Of a stretch of 64,000 nt of DNA, positions 17,910 through 28,440 are shown piece after piece. Source of the DNA: an uncultured Coprococcus sp. (GTDB lineage Bacteria; Bacillota; Clostridia; Lachnospirales; Lachnospiraceae); assembly GCA_947632705.1 (NCBI GenBank), contig CANRQE010000002.1:1-64000 (forward strand), in the 5' to 3' direction. The translations under genes were made by a program, and so were the position numbers. The notes beneath the pieces were generated by a model. It was given only the letters and a program-made list of their open reading frames with translations. It did no database searches and had not been told where the DNA came from. The first letter of the stretch is position 1; each line of letters opens with the position of its first letter.

Positions 17910-18971
17910 TTACTGTCCGTTAATTTTTTTCCTGAGATACTGCTGATCCTGAGAATATGTCAACGCCATCTCTCTGGTAATCGTTCCGGCAGAGAACAAC
18001 TCATACAACGCATCATCCATCGTAATCATACCAAGCTGTCTGCTGGTCTGAATCGTGGACTGAATCTGATGTGTCTTCGCCTCACGGATCAGGCTTCGGA
18101 TGGCCGGCGACGCCAGCATAACCTCAAATGCCGCTACTCGTCCGTTTCCGCTTGCAATCGGAAGCAGGGATTGTGAAATAACGCCCTCCAGTACCATGGC
18201 CAGCTGGATTCTGACCTGCTGCTGCTGGTTGGTAGGGAAAATGTCTATAATTCTGTCGATGGTACTTGCCGCACCGATTGTATGCAGGGTAGAAAATACC
18301 AGATGTCCTGTCTCTGCGGCAGTAATTGCCGTGGATATTGTTTCAAGGTCACGCATCTCTCCTACCAGAATGATATCCGGATCCTCACGGAGGGCAGCAC
18401 GCAGGGCATTCGCATAGCTTAAGGTATCCATGCCGACCTCTCTTTGGTTAACGATCGCCTTGTTGTGATGATGGATATACTCAATCGGATCCTCCAGTGT
18501 AATGATATGGTCTGTCAGGTTCTCGTTTGCCTTATTAATAATAGAAGCAAGTGTTGTCGATTTTCCGGAACCGGTTGGTCCTGTTACAAGTACCAGTCCT
18601 CTCTTCCTTTTGTAGAGATCTACGACCTCTCTTGGAATACCAAGCTGATCCGGTCTTGGAATCACCGTCTCCACACGCCTGTATGCGGCTGCCATGTTTC
18701 CCCTGTCCATATACACATTGACACGGAAACGGCCGGTCTCCGGTGAATCATAGGAGAAATCGACTTCTCCCCTGTCCTTCAGGATCTGTACATGTCTGTC
18801 CTTCATGGTGGAACCGATTGCTTCGGCTGCATCCGCCGCCGTCAGTGGCGGAACCTCAACTTCCGTCAGTTTACCATGAATTCTGAGCTTTGGCGGTATT
18901 CCTACCGCAATGTGAACGTCCGACGCCTTTGCCTCAATGGAGAAGGCAAGCAATTCTTTCATGTCTAACAT
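17910..18971 (-). CDS. pilT: Type IV pilus twitching/retraction ATPase PilT
   Basis: GPTGSGKSTTLASIINKANE, Walker B/His box, LREDPDIILVGEMRDLETISTAITAAETGHLVFSTLHT. Confidence 0.95.
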   Translation of the reverse strand: MLDMKELLAFSIEAKASDVHIAVGIPPKLRIHGKLTEVEVPPLTAADAAEAIGSTMKDRHVQILKDRGEVDFSYDSPETGRFRVNVYMDRGNMAAAYRRVETVIPRPDQLGIPREVVDLYKRKRGLVLVTGPTGSGKSTTLASIINKANENLTDHIITLEDPIEYIHHHNKAIVNQREVGMDTLSYANALRAALREDPDIILVGEMRDLETISTAITAAETGHLVFSTLHTIGAASTIDRIIDIFPTNQQQQVRIQLAMVLEGVISQSLLPIASGNGRVAAFEVMLASPAIRSLIREAKTHQIQSTIQTSRQLGMITMDDALYELFSAGTITREMALTYSQDQQYLRKKINGQ

Positions 18972-19056
18972 ATCTTATGTCCGTCCTTTCATTTTGATTA
19001 ATAATTTCAATTTATCCTCACGAATTTCTGTGTAACACCCCAAATTCGTCAAGCTC

Positions 19057-20772
19057 TTAATACTCGTCACCGGTCGTATAAACGATCTTCTTCATCTCCG
19101 CTATGGAAGTGATACCGTTTAAAACATGCTTGGCTGCGCCCATCTTCAGGGTCAGCATGCCCTCAGCCAGCGCCTGTTTCTCAATTTTGTCCGCAGTCGC
19201 GCCGGTTGCAATGACCGCCTGTAATTCTCTGGAAATCGGCATCATCTCATATACGCCGATTCGTCCGGCATAGCCTGTATCGTTACAAAGCGGACACCCT
19301 GCCGGTTCATATATGATGACATCCTCTTCATCCTCCGGAACGCCGAGAACCGTCCTCTCTTCATCCAGAATCAGACGGGGCTGCTTGCAGGTCGGGCACA
19401 GACGTCTGACCAGTCTCTGTGCAATAACGCCTACCACGGCGTCTCCTACAACGTAAGGTTCAATCCCCATATCCTCCAGACGGGTGATTGTAGATGCCGC
19501 AGAGTTCGTATGCAGCGTGGATACCACCAGGTGACCTGTAATAGCCGCCTGTACGGCAATCTGTGCAGTCTCACCGTCTCGGATCTCACCGATCATGATG
19601 ATGTCCGGATCCTGACGAAGAATGGAACGAAGAGCTGCTGCAAATGTCATATCCGCCTTATTATTTACCTGTACCTGATTGATGCCGTTAATATTGGCCT
19701 CGACCGGATCTTCTACCGTGATAATATTTACGTCTTCTTTATTCAATTCACTCAGGGACGTATACAGGGTCGTGGATTTACCGGAACCTGTAGGACCCGT
19801 AACCAGAATAATTCCGTGCGGATTGCTTAAGATTCCGTCAAATACCTTAATCTCTTCCGGATCCAGACCCAGACCGCTCTTTGGCTTGGTCAGGCCTTCC
19901 TTGGAGGTAAGTCGCATAACCGTCTTTTCACCGAATACAGTCGGCAGAATCGATACACGGACATCGAACTCTCTTCTGTCCACCATGATGGTAATACGGC
20001 CGTCCTGCGGTTTTCTCTTTTCTGCAATATCCATACCGCCTATGATCTTGATACGGGATGTGATACCTGCCAGAATGCTCAGGTCATAAGACATAACCTG
20101 CTTTAAAGCGCCGTCGATACGGTACCTGACGCGGACACTGTTCTCCAGTGCCTCAATATGTATATCGGATGCCCTCTGTCTGACACCGCCCTCAATGATC
20201 TGTTTTACCAGTAATACAATCGGTGAATTATCGATATCCGCATTGAGGATATCCTCTTCCTCTTCCTGATTGCTGGCCTGTTCCTGCCGGAACATCTCGG
20301 CCGCCTCCATGGCCTGTGCACTGCCGTAATATTTACCGATCGCTTCACTGATCTGGTCATCCGTTGCAAGCATCGGCTCAATCTGCATATTGGTAACCAG
20401 TCCGATATCATCAATTGCATTGATATCCATCGGATCAGACATTGCAACCTTTAAAACATTCGGATTATTCGGGTCCAGTTCAATCGGAATCACCCGGTAT
20501 TTTGCAACCATCGGTTCCGGTATCATATGTATGATCTTGTCTTCGATCTTTGCACCCTTCAGCTCTATGTAATCAATTCCAAGCTGCTGCGTCAGCAGGG
20601 TGATCAGAAGCTCCTGGCTGATCATATTCAGTTCAACCAAAGTTGTTCCAAGTTTTCCGCCGTTTTCCTTCTGATATGCCAGTGCCTCCTGTAACTGCTC
20701 TTCGGTAATTGCTCCGGCGGCAACCAGAATATCACCGATCCTTATCTTTTTTCGTCCTATTCCTAACCGCAT
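19057..20772 (-). CDS. pilB: Type IV pilus assembly ATPase PilB/GspE with N-terminal MshEN-type domain
   Basis: RIGDILVAAGAITEEQLQEALAYQ... N-domain; GPTGSGKSTTLYTSL; tetracysteine CPTC...CPLC. Confidence 0.95.
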   Translation of the reverse strand: MRLGIGRKKIRIGDILVAAGAITEEQLQEALAYQKENGGKLGTTLVELNMISQELLITLLTQQLGIDYIELKGAKIEDKIIHMIPEPMVAKYRVIPIELDPNNPNVLKVAMSDPMDINAIDDIGLVTNMQIEPMLATDDQISEAIGKYYGSAQAMEAAEMFRQEQASNQEEEEDILNADIDNSPIVLLVKQIIEGGVRQRASDIHIEALENSVRVRYRIDGALKQVMSYDLSILAGITSRIKIIGGMDIAEKRKPQDGRITIMVDRREFDVRVSILPTVFGEKTVMRLTSKEGLTKPKSGLGLDPEEIKVFDGILSNPHGIILVTGPTGSGKSTTLYTSLSELNKEDVNIITVEDPVEANINGINQVQVNNKADMTFAAALRSILRQDPDIIMIGEIRDGETAQIAVQAAITGHLVVSTLHTNSAASTITRLEDMGIEPYVVGDAVVGVIAQRLVRRLCPTCKQPRLILDEERTVLGVPEDEEDVIIYEPAGCPLCNDTGYAGRIGVYEMMPISRELQAVIATGATADKIEKQALAEGMLTLKMGAAKHVLNGITSIAEMKKIVYTTGDEY

Positions 20773-20824
20773 ATTGGTTGTCTCCCTCCTGTTATAAATA
20801 TATTATACAAATACCTATTGTCGT

Positions 20825-20853
20825 ATTATAGCACATATATAAATTATTTTAAA
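20825..20853 (-). promoter_or_regulatory. Putative promoter of the pilus operon
   Basis: Minus strand TTTAAA-N17-TATAAT with extended -10 (TGCTATAAT); RBS CAGGAGG upstream of pilB. Confidence 0.4.
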
Positions 20854-20980
20854 CATTTTGAACAGAATTTCGCAACATTTTTTTGCGATTTTTCGAATAT
20901 TTACACTTTTTTCCTGTGGGATATGCACTATTTTTACCGAATCTTCATAAAATATAACAAATCCAGGGAGCCTGATTGAT

Positions 20981-21619
20981 GTGCAAACATTCCAAAAACC
21001 ATTAACTCAGAAGGAAGAAGCTCATTTTCTCACACTATGTAAGCAGGGGAATCAGACTGCCAGAAATATTTTGATCGAATATAACCTCAGACTGGTTGCC
21101 CATATCGCCAAAAAGTATTTCAGTCCTGACAGGGACAAAGACGATCTGATCTCCATAGGCACCATCGGTCTGATCAAAGCCATTGATACATTTGACGAAA
21201 CCAAAGGCAGCCGTCTGGTCACCTATGCGTCCCGCTGCATCGATAATGAGCTGCTCATGATGCTGCGTCAGGAAAAAAAACGCTCCAGGGAGATTTCCAT
21301 CTATGAGCCGATCGGAACTGACCGGGAAGGCAATGAAATCAATCTGATGGATGTGGTCGGCAGTAACGACGACAACATCTTAGACGCCATGATCAGACGC
21401 AATCATCTGGAACTGCTTCCCTCAAAGCTTGATTCCTGTGTCACGGAGAGGGAAAAAAAAATTCTCATCATGCGCTATGGACTGAACCAGACCCCTCCGC
21501 TGACACAGCGTCAGGTCGCTGCCGTTATGAAAATTTCCCGCTCTTATGTATCACGGATTGAGAAAAAAGCCCTGGCTAAACTGAAGCATGCATTAGAGAC
21601 TTCCTCTGAGTCTTTTTAA
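20981..21619 (+). CDS. sigK: Sporulation sigma factor SigK (no pro-sequence)
   Basis: LIEYNLRLVAHIAKKYF...DDLISIGTIGLIKAIDTFDETKGSRLVTYASRCIDNELLMMLRQEKK...IYEPIGTDREGNEINLMDVVG; GTG start. Confidence 0.88.
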   Translation: MQTFQKPLTQKEEAHFLTLCKQGNQTARNILIEYNLRLVAHIAKKYFSPDRDKDDLISIGTIGLIKAIDTFDETKGSRLVTYASRCIDNELLMMLRQEKKRSREISIYEPIGTDREGNEINLMDVVGSNDDNILDAMIRRNHLELLPSKLDSCVTEREKKILIMRYGLNQTPPLTQRQVAAVMKISRSYVSRIEKKALAKLKHALETSSESF

Positions 21620-21634
21620 TCATATTATTTTTTA

Positions 21635-22876
21635 TTATTTTTCTTTTCTGCGCAATATCATCCCGGGCAGCACACTCCGGTCCAGTTTTACCGACAACCG
21701 CTGCTTCGGATGCGGCGCAGAAGGCATAGAGATTCCATTCTCATCAAAAATCGCAAGCACTCTGCACACTGTATTGCTTCCGTCAAAGCACATCCCCTCC
21801 AGCTCGTCTCCTACCGAAAACTTGTTTTTCTGCTCAAACTGCACCAGTCCGTCCGCCGTCACCGCCTGTACATTTCCTATATAGCTATAGTTTTTTACAT
21901 AAGTGTTATGATCATAGATCTGGGAATCACTGCCTGTCTTTCCAAAATAGAATCCTGTTGTAAATTGTCTGTAGGTGCCCTTTGCAATTTCAGTGCGGTA
22001 GCAATCCAGATTCTCCTCATATTGTTTCGCAGACGCATAATAATCATCGAGCGCTTTCCGATAAGTTCTCGTAACCGTTGCAACATATAACGCCGTCTTC
22101 ATCCTGCCTTCTATCTTAAAGCTGTCAATTCCTGCCTCCACTAACTCCGGAATATGCTCAATCATACACAAATCTTTGGAATTGAAGATATACGTTCCCC
22201 GGTCGTCTTCCTCAACAGGAAGATATTCTCCGGGCCGGGTTTCTTCCACAATACTGTATTTCCATCTGCAGGGATGCGTGCATGCTCCCTGATTGGCATC
22301 CCTGCCGGTAAAATAACTGCTGAGCAGGCATCTGCCGGAATAGGAAATGCACATTGCTCCATGTACAAAGGATTCTATTTCCATGTCCTCCGGAATATGC
22401 GCCCGTATTTCCCGGATTTCCGCCAGAGACAATTCTCTGGCCGTTACCACACGTTTCGCCCCAAGCTTATGCCAGAACAGAAAGGTCCGGTAATTGGTAT
22501 TGTTGGCCTGTGTGCTGATATGCAGCTCCATATCCGGCATACACTCTTTTGCAAGCATAAAAACGCCGGGATCGGACACAAGCACTGCATCCGCTCCTGT
22601 TGCTTTCAATTTTGTGAAATACTGTCTGATGCCCTCCAAATCATAATTATGTGCAAATATATTGGCCGTTACGTACACCCTGGCATTATGCGCATGTGCA
22701 TACTCTGCTCCCGTGCGGATATCGTCAATGGTAAAATTATCAGCCAGGGCACGCAGCCCGTATGCTTCTCCCCCGATATATACAGCGTCTGCACCATAAT
22801 CGACCGCCACCTTTAATACTTCCGGGCTGCCTGCCGGAACCAGCAATTCTGCTTTTTTAATTTTTTTCTCTGACAT
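21635..22876 (-). CDS. U32 family peptidase (YrrO/TrhP-like)
   Basis: KKAELLVPAGSPEVLKVAVDYGADAVYIGG...ESFVHGAMCISYSGRCLLSSY; start set at MSEKK. Confidence 0.92.
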   Translation of the reverse strand: MSEKKIKKAELLVPAGSPEVLKVAVDYGADAVYIGGEAYGLRALADNFTIDDIRTGAEYAHAHNARVYVTANIFAHNYDLEGIRQYFTKLKATGADAVLVSDPGVFMLAKECMPDMELHISTQANNTNYRTFLFWHKLGAKRVVTARELSLAEIREIRAHIPEDMEIESFVHGAMCISYSGRCLLSSYFTGRDANQGACTHPCRWKYSIVEETRPGEYLPVEEDDRGTYIFNSKDLCMIEHIPELVEAGIDSFKIEGRMKTALYVATVTRTYRKALDDYYASAKQYEENLDCYRTEIAKGTYRQFTTGFYFGKTGSDSQIYDHNTYVKNYSYIGNVQAVTADGLVQFEQKNKFSVGDELEGMCFDGSNTVCRVLAIFDENGISMPSAPHPKQRLSVKLDRSVLPGMILRRKEK

Positions 22877-23525
22877 AACCATAACTCCCTTTGATACTGA
22901 GGCTGACTCCGTCACCAATGTTTAATATTGCCGTTTCAATCTCCGGATGATGTGTGATCTCATACAGAAAATCCCGCATTCTGGCATGGATTGTCCGGTT
23001 TCTTCTGGTAACGGCGAACCGGGATTCCAACACTTCTCCGTCCTGAAGGACGTTATCACAAAGTAAAATCCCGTTTTCGGAAAGCAGCGGAATTGACGCC
23101 CGGAAAAATTGACCATACTGTCCTTTCGCAGCATCCATAAAAATAAAATCATACGACTCCTTCAGGGTTGGCAAAATTTCCAGCGCATCTCCCGCAAGTA
23201 ATGTGATTGTTTCTTCTGCTCCGGTCTTTTTTATATTCTCCCTCGCCCGCAGGATCCGGGGTTCATAATTCTCTATCGTCGTGATTTTCGCACCATTCTT
23301 CAAAAAACGGCTCATAAAAATAGCAGAAAAGCCAATGGCACTGCCGATCTCCAGTATCCTCTCCGGTTGTTTGATCATAAGCAGGAGCTTGATAAATTCT
23401 CCCGTTTCCCGTCTGATGATCGGAATTCCATCCTTTTCTGCTTCTTTACGCAAATCCATGATCCAAGCGGCATCATCCCTATAAAAAGATTGAATGAATG
23501 ATGCGATTCTTTCATCTGTAATCAT
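22857..23525 (-). CDS. O-methyltransferase (TrmR/YrrM-like)
   Basis: RILEIGSAIGFSAIFMS, FIFMDAAKGQYGQFF. Confidence 0.9.
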   Translation of the reverse strand: MITDERIASFIQSFYRDDAAWIMDLRKEAEKDGIPIIRRETGEFIKLLLMIKQPERILEIGSAIGFSAIFMSRFLKNGAKITTIENYEPRILRARENIKKTGAEETITLLAGDALEILPTLKESYDFIFMDAAKGQYGQFFRASIPLLSENGILLCDNVLQDGEVLESRFAVTRRNRTIHARMRDFLYEITHHPEIETAILNIGDGVSLSIKGSYGYVREKN

Positions 23526-23537
23526 ATATTCTCCTGT

Positions 23538-23918
23538 CTATTCTTCAAGCGTACCGCCGGTTATGACCGTTATAATCTCATCATTCGTATAACTTGGCGC
23601 AATCTCATATGTACCGGGTCTGATCTTTGCGGCATAGGAGCCGATACGGATTTTGACCATAAGTGCATAGGCATTCTTCACCACGCCCGCTTCATCCAGA
23701 GTTTCACACACGTCTTTGATGGAAGAATCCGGCAGGACCTCCACCACCCTGACTTTTGTATCCGTCGGATCCTTACATCCGGTTGAAAACACGTCATAGG
23801 CAAAACCAAATGCCGCAGAGAAAGTCTTTACAAGTAAAAACAGGATACATACATTGATCAGTAATCCTACTGTAAATCTCAACACTCTTTTCATGCTTCT
23901 TGCACCGTCAAATTTCAT
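23538..23918 (-). CDS. Short MltG/YceG-like protein (N-terminal part only)
   Basis: TM then VEVLPDSSIKDVCETLDEAGVVKNAYALMVKIRIGSYAAKIRPGTYEIAPSYTNDEIITVITGG; stops before any catalytic domain. Confidence 0.65.
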   Translation of the reverse strand: MKFDGARSMKRVLRFTVGLLINVCILFLLVKTFSAAFGFAYDVFSTGCKDPTDTKVRVVEVLPDSSIKDVCETLDEAGVVKNAYALMVKIRIGSYAAKIRPGTYEIAPSYTNDEIITVITGGTLEE

Positions 23919-24009
23919 TTCTATCTCCTTATCCTGACCTTTTCCGTCATGTCATCTCAATCCAATGAACAAAACCGCACATCCGGAAATCTTCTGTATC
24001 TTTCCCGTC

Positions 24010-24345
24010 TTATTCCGGCATATCAATTTCCAGCCCGTCGGCAATATCCTCATACACGGTACGCATCATCAGGCAGAGCTTCTGCTCCGCCCGTATAAAT
24101 TCGTTGACAATCGTATCATGCAACAGGGAATCATATTCTATAAACAGATTATTCACCTCATCATAAGGATTGTCAATGCTTTCATCATTCTGAATATCTC
24201 TGTTTCTCCGATGAAACTCCCGCAGTCTCCGAAACATCTCAGGATACTCCATCAGTTTCTGTTTGGCAGCCTGATAATTCTGATATACCAAAGACGCCTT
24301 GATTGTCTGATTCAGTTCTCTGCTAAGCTCCAGTGTATCTTTCAT
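24010..24345 (-). CDS. YlbF family protein
   Basis: MKDTLELSRELNQTIKASLVYQNYQAAKQKLMEYPEMFRRLREFHRRNRDIQ. Confidence 0.8.
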   Translation of the reverse strand: MKDTLELSRELNQTIKASLVYQNYQAAKQKLMEYPEMFRRLREFHRRNRDIQNDESIDNPYDEVNNLFIEYDSLLHDTIVNEFIRAEQKLCLMMRTVYEDIADGLEIDMPE

Positions 24346-24347
24346 TT

Positions 24348-26012
24348 TTATACCTCTGTAATAATCGGCAGAATCATCGGACTCCGTTTTGTCCGCTTCC
24401 ACAGAAATTCCCCGAGAGAATCCTTAATGACTGTTTTAATTTTTCCCCAGTCACTGATATTTCGGCGCAGACAGCGTTCCAATTCCTCCTGTACAACAAT
24501 TCTGCAATCTTCCATCAACGTTTCTGACTCCCTGACATAGACGAACCCTCTTGATACGATATCCGGACCTGCAATCAGCCGGCTGCTGTACTTGTCTAAT
24601 GTGACAACAATGATCAGCAGGCCGTTCTGTGACAGAAGCTGTCTGTCCCGCAATACGATATTTCCTACGTCACCAACGCCGAGACCATCCACAAAGATTC
24701 CCTGTGCAGGCACCCTGCCGACCACCTCCATCCTGTTTCTGCCGACCTCCAGGACATCTCCGGTCGTCATGATTTTCACATTCTGTTTTGGCACTCCCAT
24801 CTCAACAGCAAGCTCGGCATGCCGCTTCAGATGTCTGAATTCTCCATGAACAGGAATGGCGTACTGCGGCTTCGTCAAAGCATAAATCAGCTTCAGTTCC
24901 TCCCTGCAGGCATGTCCGGAAACATGCGTATCCTCAAATATAACATGGGCGCCTTTCATCTCCAGTTCATTGATGACCTTAAAAACCGCTTTTTCATTTC
25001 CCGGTATCGGATGGGAACTGAAGATTACCACATCTCCCGGCTGAATCGCCACCTTGCTGTGTATGGATGCGGCAATTCTTGAAAGCGCAGCCATATTCTC
25101 CCCCTGGCTTCCCGTGGTGATCAGAACCAGCTTTTCATCCGGATAATTCCGGATCTCACTGATATCAATCAGGGTATGTTCCGGTATATTGATATATCCG
25201 AGCTCAGAAGCCGTTGTAATAATATTGACCATGCTCCGGCCTTCTATGATAACCTTGCGGCCATATTTGTAAGCCGAGTTGATAATCTGCTGCACGCGGT
25301 CTACATTCGATGCAAAGGTTGCAATAATGATCCTGTGATTTTTATTGTCATTGAACAGATTGTCAAATGTTCGTCCTACCGTTTTTTCGGACTGTGTGAA
25401 TCCTTCCCGGTCAGCGTTGGTGGAGTCTGCCATCAGCGCCAGAACCCCTTTTTTTCCAAGTTCTGCAAAGCGCTGCAGATCAATCATTCCGCCGAAAACA
25501 GGTGTGTAGTCGATTTTAAAATCTCCTGTGTGAACCAGCAGGCCGGCCGGTGTATAGATGGCAAGCGCTGCCGAATCTGCAATGGAATGATTCGTTTTTA
25601 TGAATTCAATCCGGAAGGTTCCCAGATTAATACTTTGTCCATAACTTACAACCTTTCGTTTTGTTGTTGCAAGCAGATTATGCTCCTTGAGTTTATTTTC
25701 AATCAGGCCCATTGTCAGCTTTGTCGCATAAATCGGCATATTGATTTCTTTTTCGATATAAGGAATGGCGCCAATATGGTCCTCATGGCCATGAGTCACC
25801 ACCAGTCCCTTGACCTTGTCCGCATTTTCCTTGAGATATGTTACATCCGGGATTACCAGATCGATGCCCAGCATATCATCCTCAGGGAAGGCCAGTCCGC
25901 AGTCAATGACTATCATAGAGTCCTCATACTCTATCGCGGTAATATTCATTCCAATCTGTTCCAGTCCGCCCAATGGAATAATCTTTACCGCAGGTTCTTT
26001 TCGCTTATTCAA
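24348..26012 (-). CDS. rnj: Ribonuclease J
   Basis: IIPLGGLEQIGMNITAIEY...VTHGHEDHIGAIPY metallo-beta-lactamase motif. Confidence 0.95.
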   Translation of the reverse strand: MNKRKEPAVKIIPLGGLEQIGMNITAIEYEDSMIVIDCGLAFPEDDMLGIDLVIPDVTYLKENADKVKGLVVTHGHEDHIGAIPYIEKEINMPIYATKLTMGLIENKLKEHNLLATTKRKVVSYGQSINLGTFRIEFIKTNHSIADSAALAIYTPAGLLVHTGDFKIDYTPVFGGMIDLQRFAELGKKGVLALMADSTNADREGFTQSEKTVGRTFDNLFNDNKNHRIIIATFASNVDRVQQIINSAYKYGRKVIIEGRSMVNIITTASELGYINIPEHTLIDISEIRNYPDEKLVLITTGSQGENMAALSRIAASIHSKVAIQPGDVVIFSSHPIPGNEKAVFKVINELEMKGAHVIFEDTHVSGHACREELKLIYALTKPQYAIPVHGEFRHLKRHAELAVEMGVPKQNVKIMTTGDVLEVGRNRMEVVGRVPAQGIFVDGLGVGDVGNIVLRDRQLLSQNGLLIIVVTLDKYSSRLIAGPDIVSRGFVYVRESETLMEDCRIVVQEELERCLRRNISDWGKIKTVIKDSLGEFLWKRTKRSPMILPIITEV

Positions 26013-26014
26013 TT

Positions 26015-26284
26015 TTATACCTCCAAATCTACGTCATCCAGCAGCTCGTTAAATACACCGGCCACTGCTCTTAATTCCTGTTCATCCTCTACGGTCTCAA
26101 ACGACGCCATACCTGCATCTGTTTCCTCCGTATTTTCTTTTAAAATCAGAAAGCATCCGGCATCTTCACCGGATTCGGCTGTTACAAGCAGATAACTGTT
26201 CCCGCCTATTACGGTCTGCTCTATCACACGAAAATCTACCTGTCCGCCATCATCTGTTGTAAATGTTATACAATCTCCCGTCAT
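26015..26284 (-). CDS. DUF1292 domain protein (YrzB-like)
   Basis: [29 protein letters not shown]; directly downstream of ruvX. Confidence 0.8.
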   Translation of the reverse strand: MTGDCITFTTDDGGQVDFRVIEQTVIGGNSYLLVTAESGEDAGCFLILKENTEETDAGMASFETVEDEQELRAVAGVFNELLDDVDLEV

Positions 26285-26712
26285 ACCCTGCCTCTTGCGC
26301 CGGCATCGAGATAACTCTGCAGAATCACTGCCGCTGCCAGCTTGTCTATGTATTGTTTGCGGTTTTCTCTGCGGACGCCGCCAGCCTGCAGTATTCTTTC
26401 CGCTTCTGCTGTAGACAGTCGTTCGTCCCATAATACAACAGGAAGTCCCGTTCTTCTCTCTAAAGCTTCCTGAAATACCTCTGTCTCCTTCGCCCGTTCG
26501 CCAAGTGTATTATTCATATTTTTAGGATAACCAAGAACAATCGTTTCTATTCCGTATTCGATAATGATTTCCTCAATTCTTGCCAGCGTCTGTCTCAGCT
26601 TATTCGCCGATTTTCTCACAATGGTCTCAAGAGGCTGTGCCGTTAACCCAAGTTCATCGCTGACAGCCACCCCCACCGTCTTTGTACCATAATCCAATCC
26701 AATTACGCGCAT
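26281..26712 (-). CDS. ruvX: Holliday junction resolvase RuvX (YqgF)
   Basis: [31 protein letters not shown]...[15 protein letters not shown]. Confidence 0.95.
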   Translation of the reverse strand: MRVIGLDYGTKTVGVAVSDELGLTAQPLETIVRKSANKLRQTLARIEEIIIEYGIETIVLGYPKNMNNTLGERAKETEVFQEALERRTGLPVVLWDERLSTAEAERILQAGGVRRENRKQYIDKLAAAVILQSYLDAGARGRV

Positions 26713-26725
26713 ATATCCCGTTCCT

Positions 26726-26983
26726 CTATTTCAGGTTGTTCTTTATATAATCCTCAAACAGTACCTCGATAATCTCATCCCGTTCCGCTTTTACGATCAG
26801 GCTTCTGGCATCTTTATAACTGGTAATATATGTCGGATCTCCGCTCATGATATAACCTACCAGCTGGCTGACAGGATTATACCCTTTCTCCGTCAAAGCT
26901 TCGTAAACACGACCAATGATATCTGTGACATCTATGGTGTTATCCTTCATTTGTCCGATATGCTGTGTACTTTCGTTTGCCAT
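26726..26983 (-). CDS. ireB: IreB family regulatory phosphoprotein
   Basis: [35 protein letters not shown]. Confidence 0.92.
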   Translation of the reverse strand: MANESTQHIGQMKDNTIDVTDIIGRVYEALTEKGYNPVSQLVGYIMSGDPTYITSYKDARSLIVKAERDEIIEVLFEDYIKNNLK

Positions 26984-27074
26984 GTTCAATCACATCCTCA
27001 TATTTTTTGTCATCCATATTCCGGAAACAATGCTTATCCACGTTATTTTAATATAAATATAATAAAAATTCAAC

Positions 27075-28421
27075 CTATAAGTTTGGAATATAGGGAATCC
27101 CCTCATATTCGCCAGTTTCTTTTCTTTTTCTGAAGCAGACTGTAAACAGCCGGTTGACCGGATCCATTCCGTCCGGGATATATCTGCCCGGTATCCTTAC
27201 ATCCATATACCGCTCCGTATAACCCCTGTAATAAACAGCGTCTCCGGCTCTGACCTGTTCCTCAACCAAAACAGTCAGATCTTCGTTTGCAAAAGAAGCT
27301 TCATAATCCGCTTTACACTTTGCAGAAAGCGCAAGCAGTCTGTCGCTCCTTTCGCTTTTTATCTCCGGCGGCACCTGATTGTCCATAGCCGCGGCAACCG
27401 TTCCCTTTCTTGGCGAATATTTAAAAACATGTAATTCATACAGCTTCATCTGCTTTAAAAATGCGGCTGTCTGTTCAAATTCTTCCTCTGTTTCTCCCGG
27501 AAAGCCTGTGATCACGTCTGTCGTAATTGCAGGTCTGTCATACGCCCTTCTTAACATATCACATTTTTCCATGTAATCCTCGCAAGTATATTTCCGGTTC
27601 ATTCTTTTTAACACTGTATCGCACCCGCTTTGAAGGCTTAGATGAAAATGGGGGCAAACTTTCTCATTTTCTGCCAGTTCCGCTATAAATGCAGGTGTAA
27701 TGATGCCCGGTTCCAGAGAGCCGAGCCGGACTCGCTTAATCGGTTCGATTTTTGAGACTAAGTTAATCAAGTCTGTCAGTCCCATCCCATTTTCCTTATC
27801 TTTTCCATAGGATGATACATGGATACCCGTCAGAACAATCTCTTTGACGCCGGCCTCCGCCAGTCTTCGCACTTCTTCTTCAACGGATACAGGTTCCCTG
27901 CTCCTGATTCTGCCTCTGACATAGGGTATAATACAATAGGAGCAGAACTGATTGCAGCCGTCCTGTATCTTCACATATGCTCTGGTATGATTAATCGGCT
28001 TGGAAATTGTGATTCCTTCAAATTCCCGTTCTTTTCCTATATCAGCAAAATTATTCAGTTCTGTTTTTTTGCACAGATACTGTTCCAGCAGACCGGCAAT
28101 CTCTTTTTTCCTGTTATTGCTGACAATCAGGTCAACGGAGGGATCCTGTTCCAGCGTTTTCCGCTCTGCCTGTACATAACACCCCGCCGCTACTACAATC
28201 GCATCCGGATTCTGCTTTTTTGCACGATGAATCATTTGTCTGGATTTTTTATCGGCTATATTGGTAACCGAACAGGTATTGATCAGATAGATATCCGCTT
28301 TTTTATCAAAATCGACGATCTTTGCACCGGCAGACTTTAACAGCTCCAGCATACCGTCTGTCTCATACTGATTGACTTTACATCCAAGCGTCATTGCGGC
28401 AACCGTTTTATTGTTCAGCAT
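27075..28421 (-). CDS. mtaB: tRNA t6A37 methylthiotransferase MtaB
   Basis: AAMTLGCKVNQYETDGM; radical SAM CSYCIIPYVRGRIRSR; RBS at MLNNK. Confidence 0.93.
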   Translation of the reverse strand: MLNNKTVAAMTLGCKVNQYETDGMLELLKSAGAKIVDFDKKADIYLINTCSVTNIADKKSRQMIHRAKKQNPDAIVVAAGCYVQAERKTLEQDPSVDLIVSNNRKKEIAGLLEQYLCKKTELNNFADIGKEREFEGITISKPINHTRAYVKIQDGCNQFCSYCIIPYVRGRIRSREPVSVEEEVRRLAEAGVKEIVLTGIHVSSYGKDKENGMGLTDLINLVSKIEPIKRVRLGSLEPGIITPAFIAELAENEKVCPHFHLSLQSGCDTVLKRMNRKYTCEDYMEKCDMLRRAYDRPAITTDVITGFPGETEEEFEQTAAFLKQMKLYELHVFKYSPRKGTVAAAMDNQVPPEIKSERSDRLLALSAKCKADYEASFANEDLTVLVEEQVRAGDAVYYRGYTERYMDVRIPGRYIPDGMDPVNRLFTVCFRKRKETGEYEGIPYIPNL

Positions 28422-28440
28422 CTTTTTTCCTTTCCTCATA

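Noticed and set aside
20773-20980. Possible c-di-GMP riboswitch upstream of pilB
   Set aside because: Looked for because such switches control clostridial pili; no conserved riboswitch core seen in this short AT-rich gap.
25176-26195. 339-aa plus-strand ORF
   Set aside because: Antisense to RNase J; sequence is Cys/Ile/His-rich and not protein-like.
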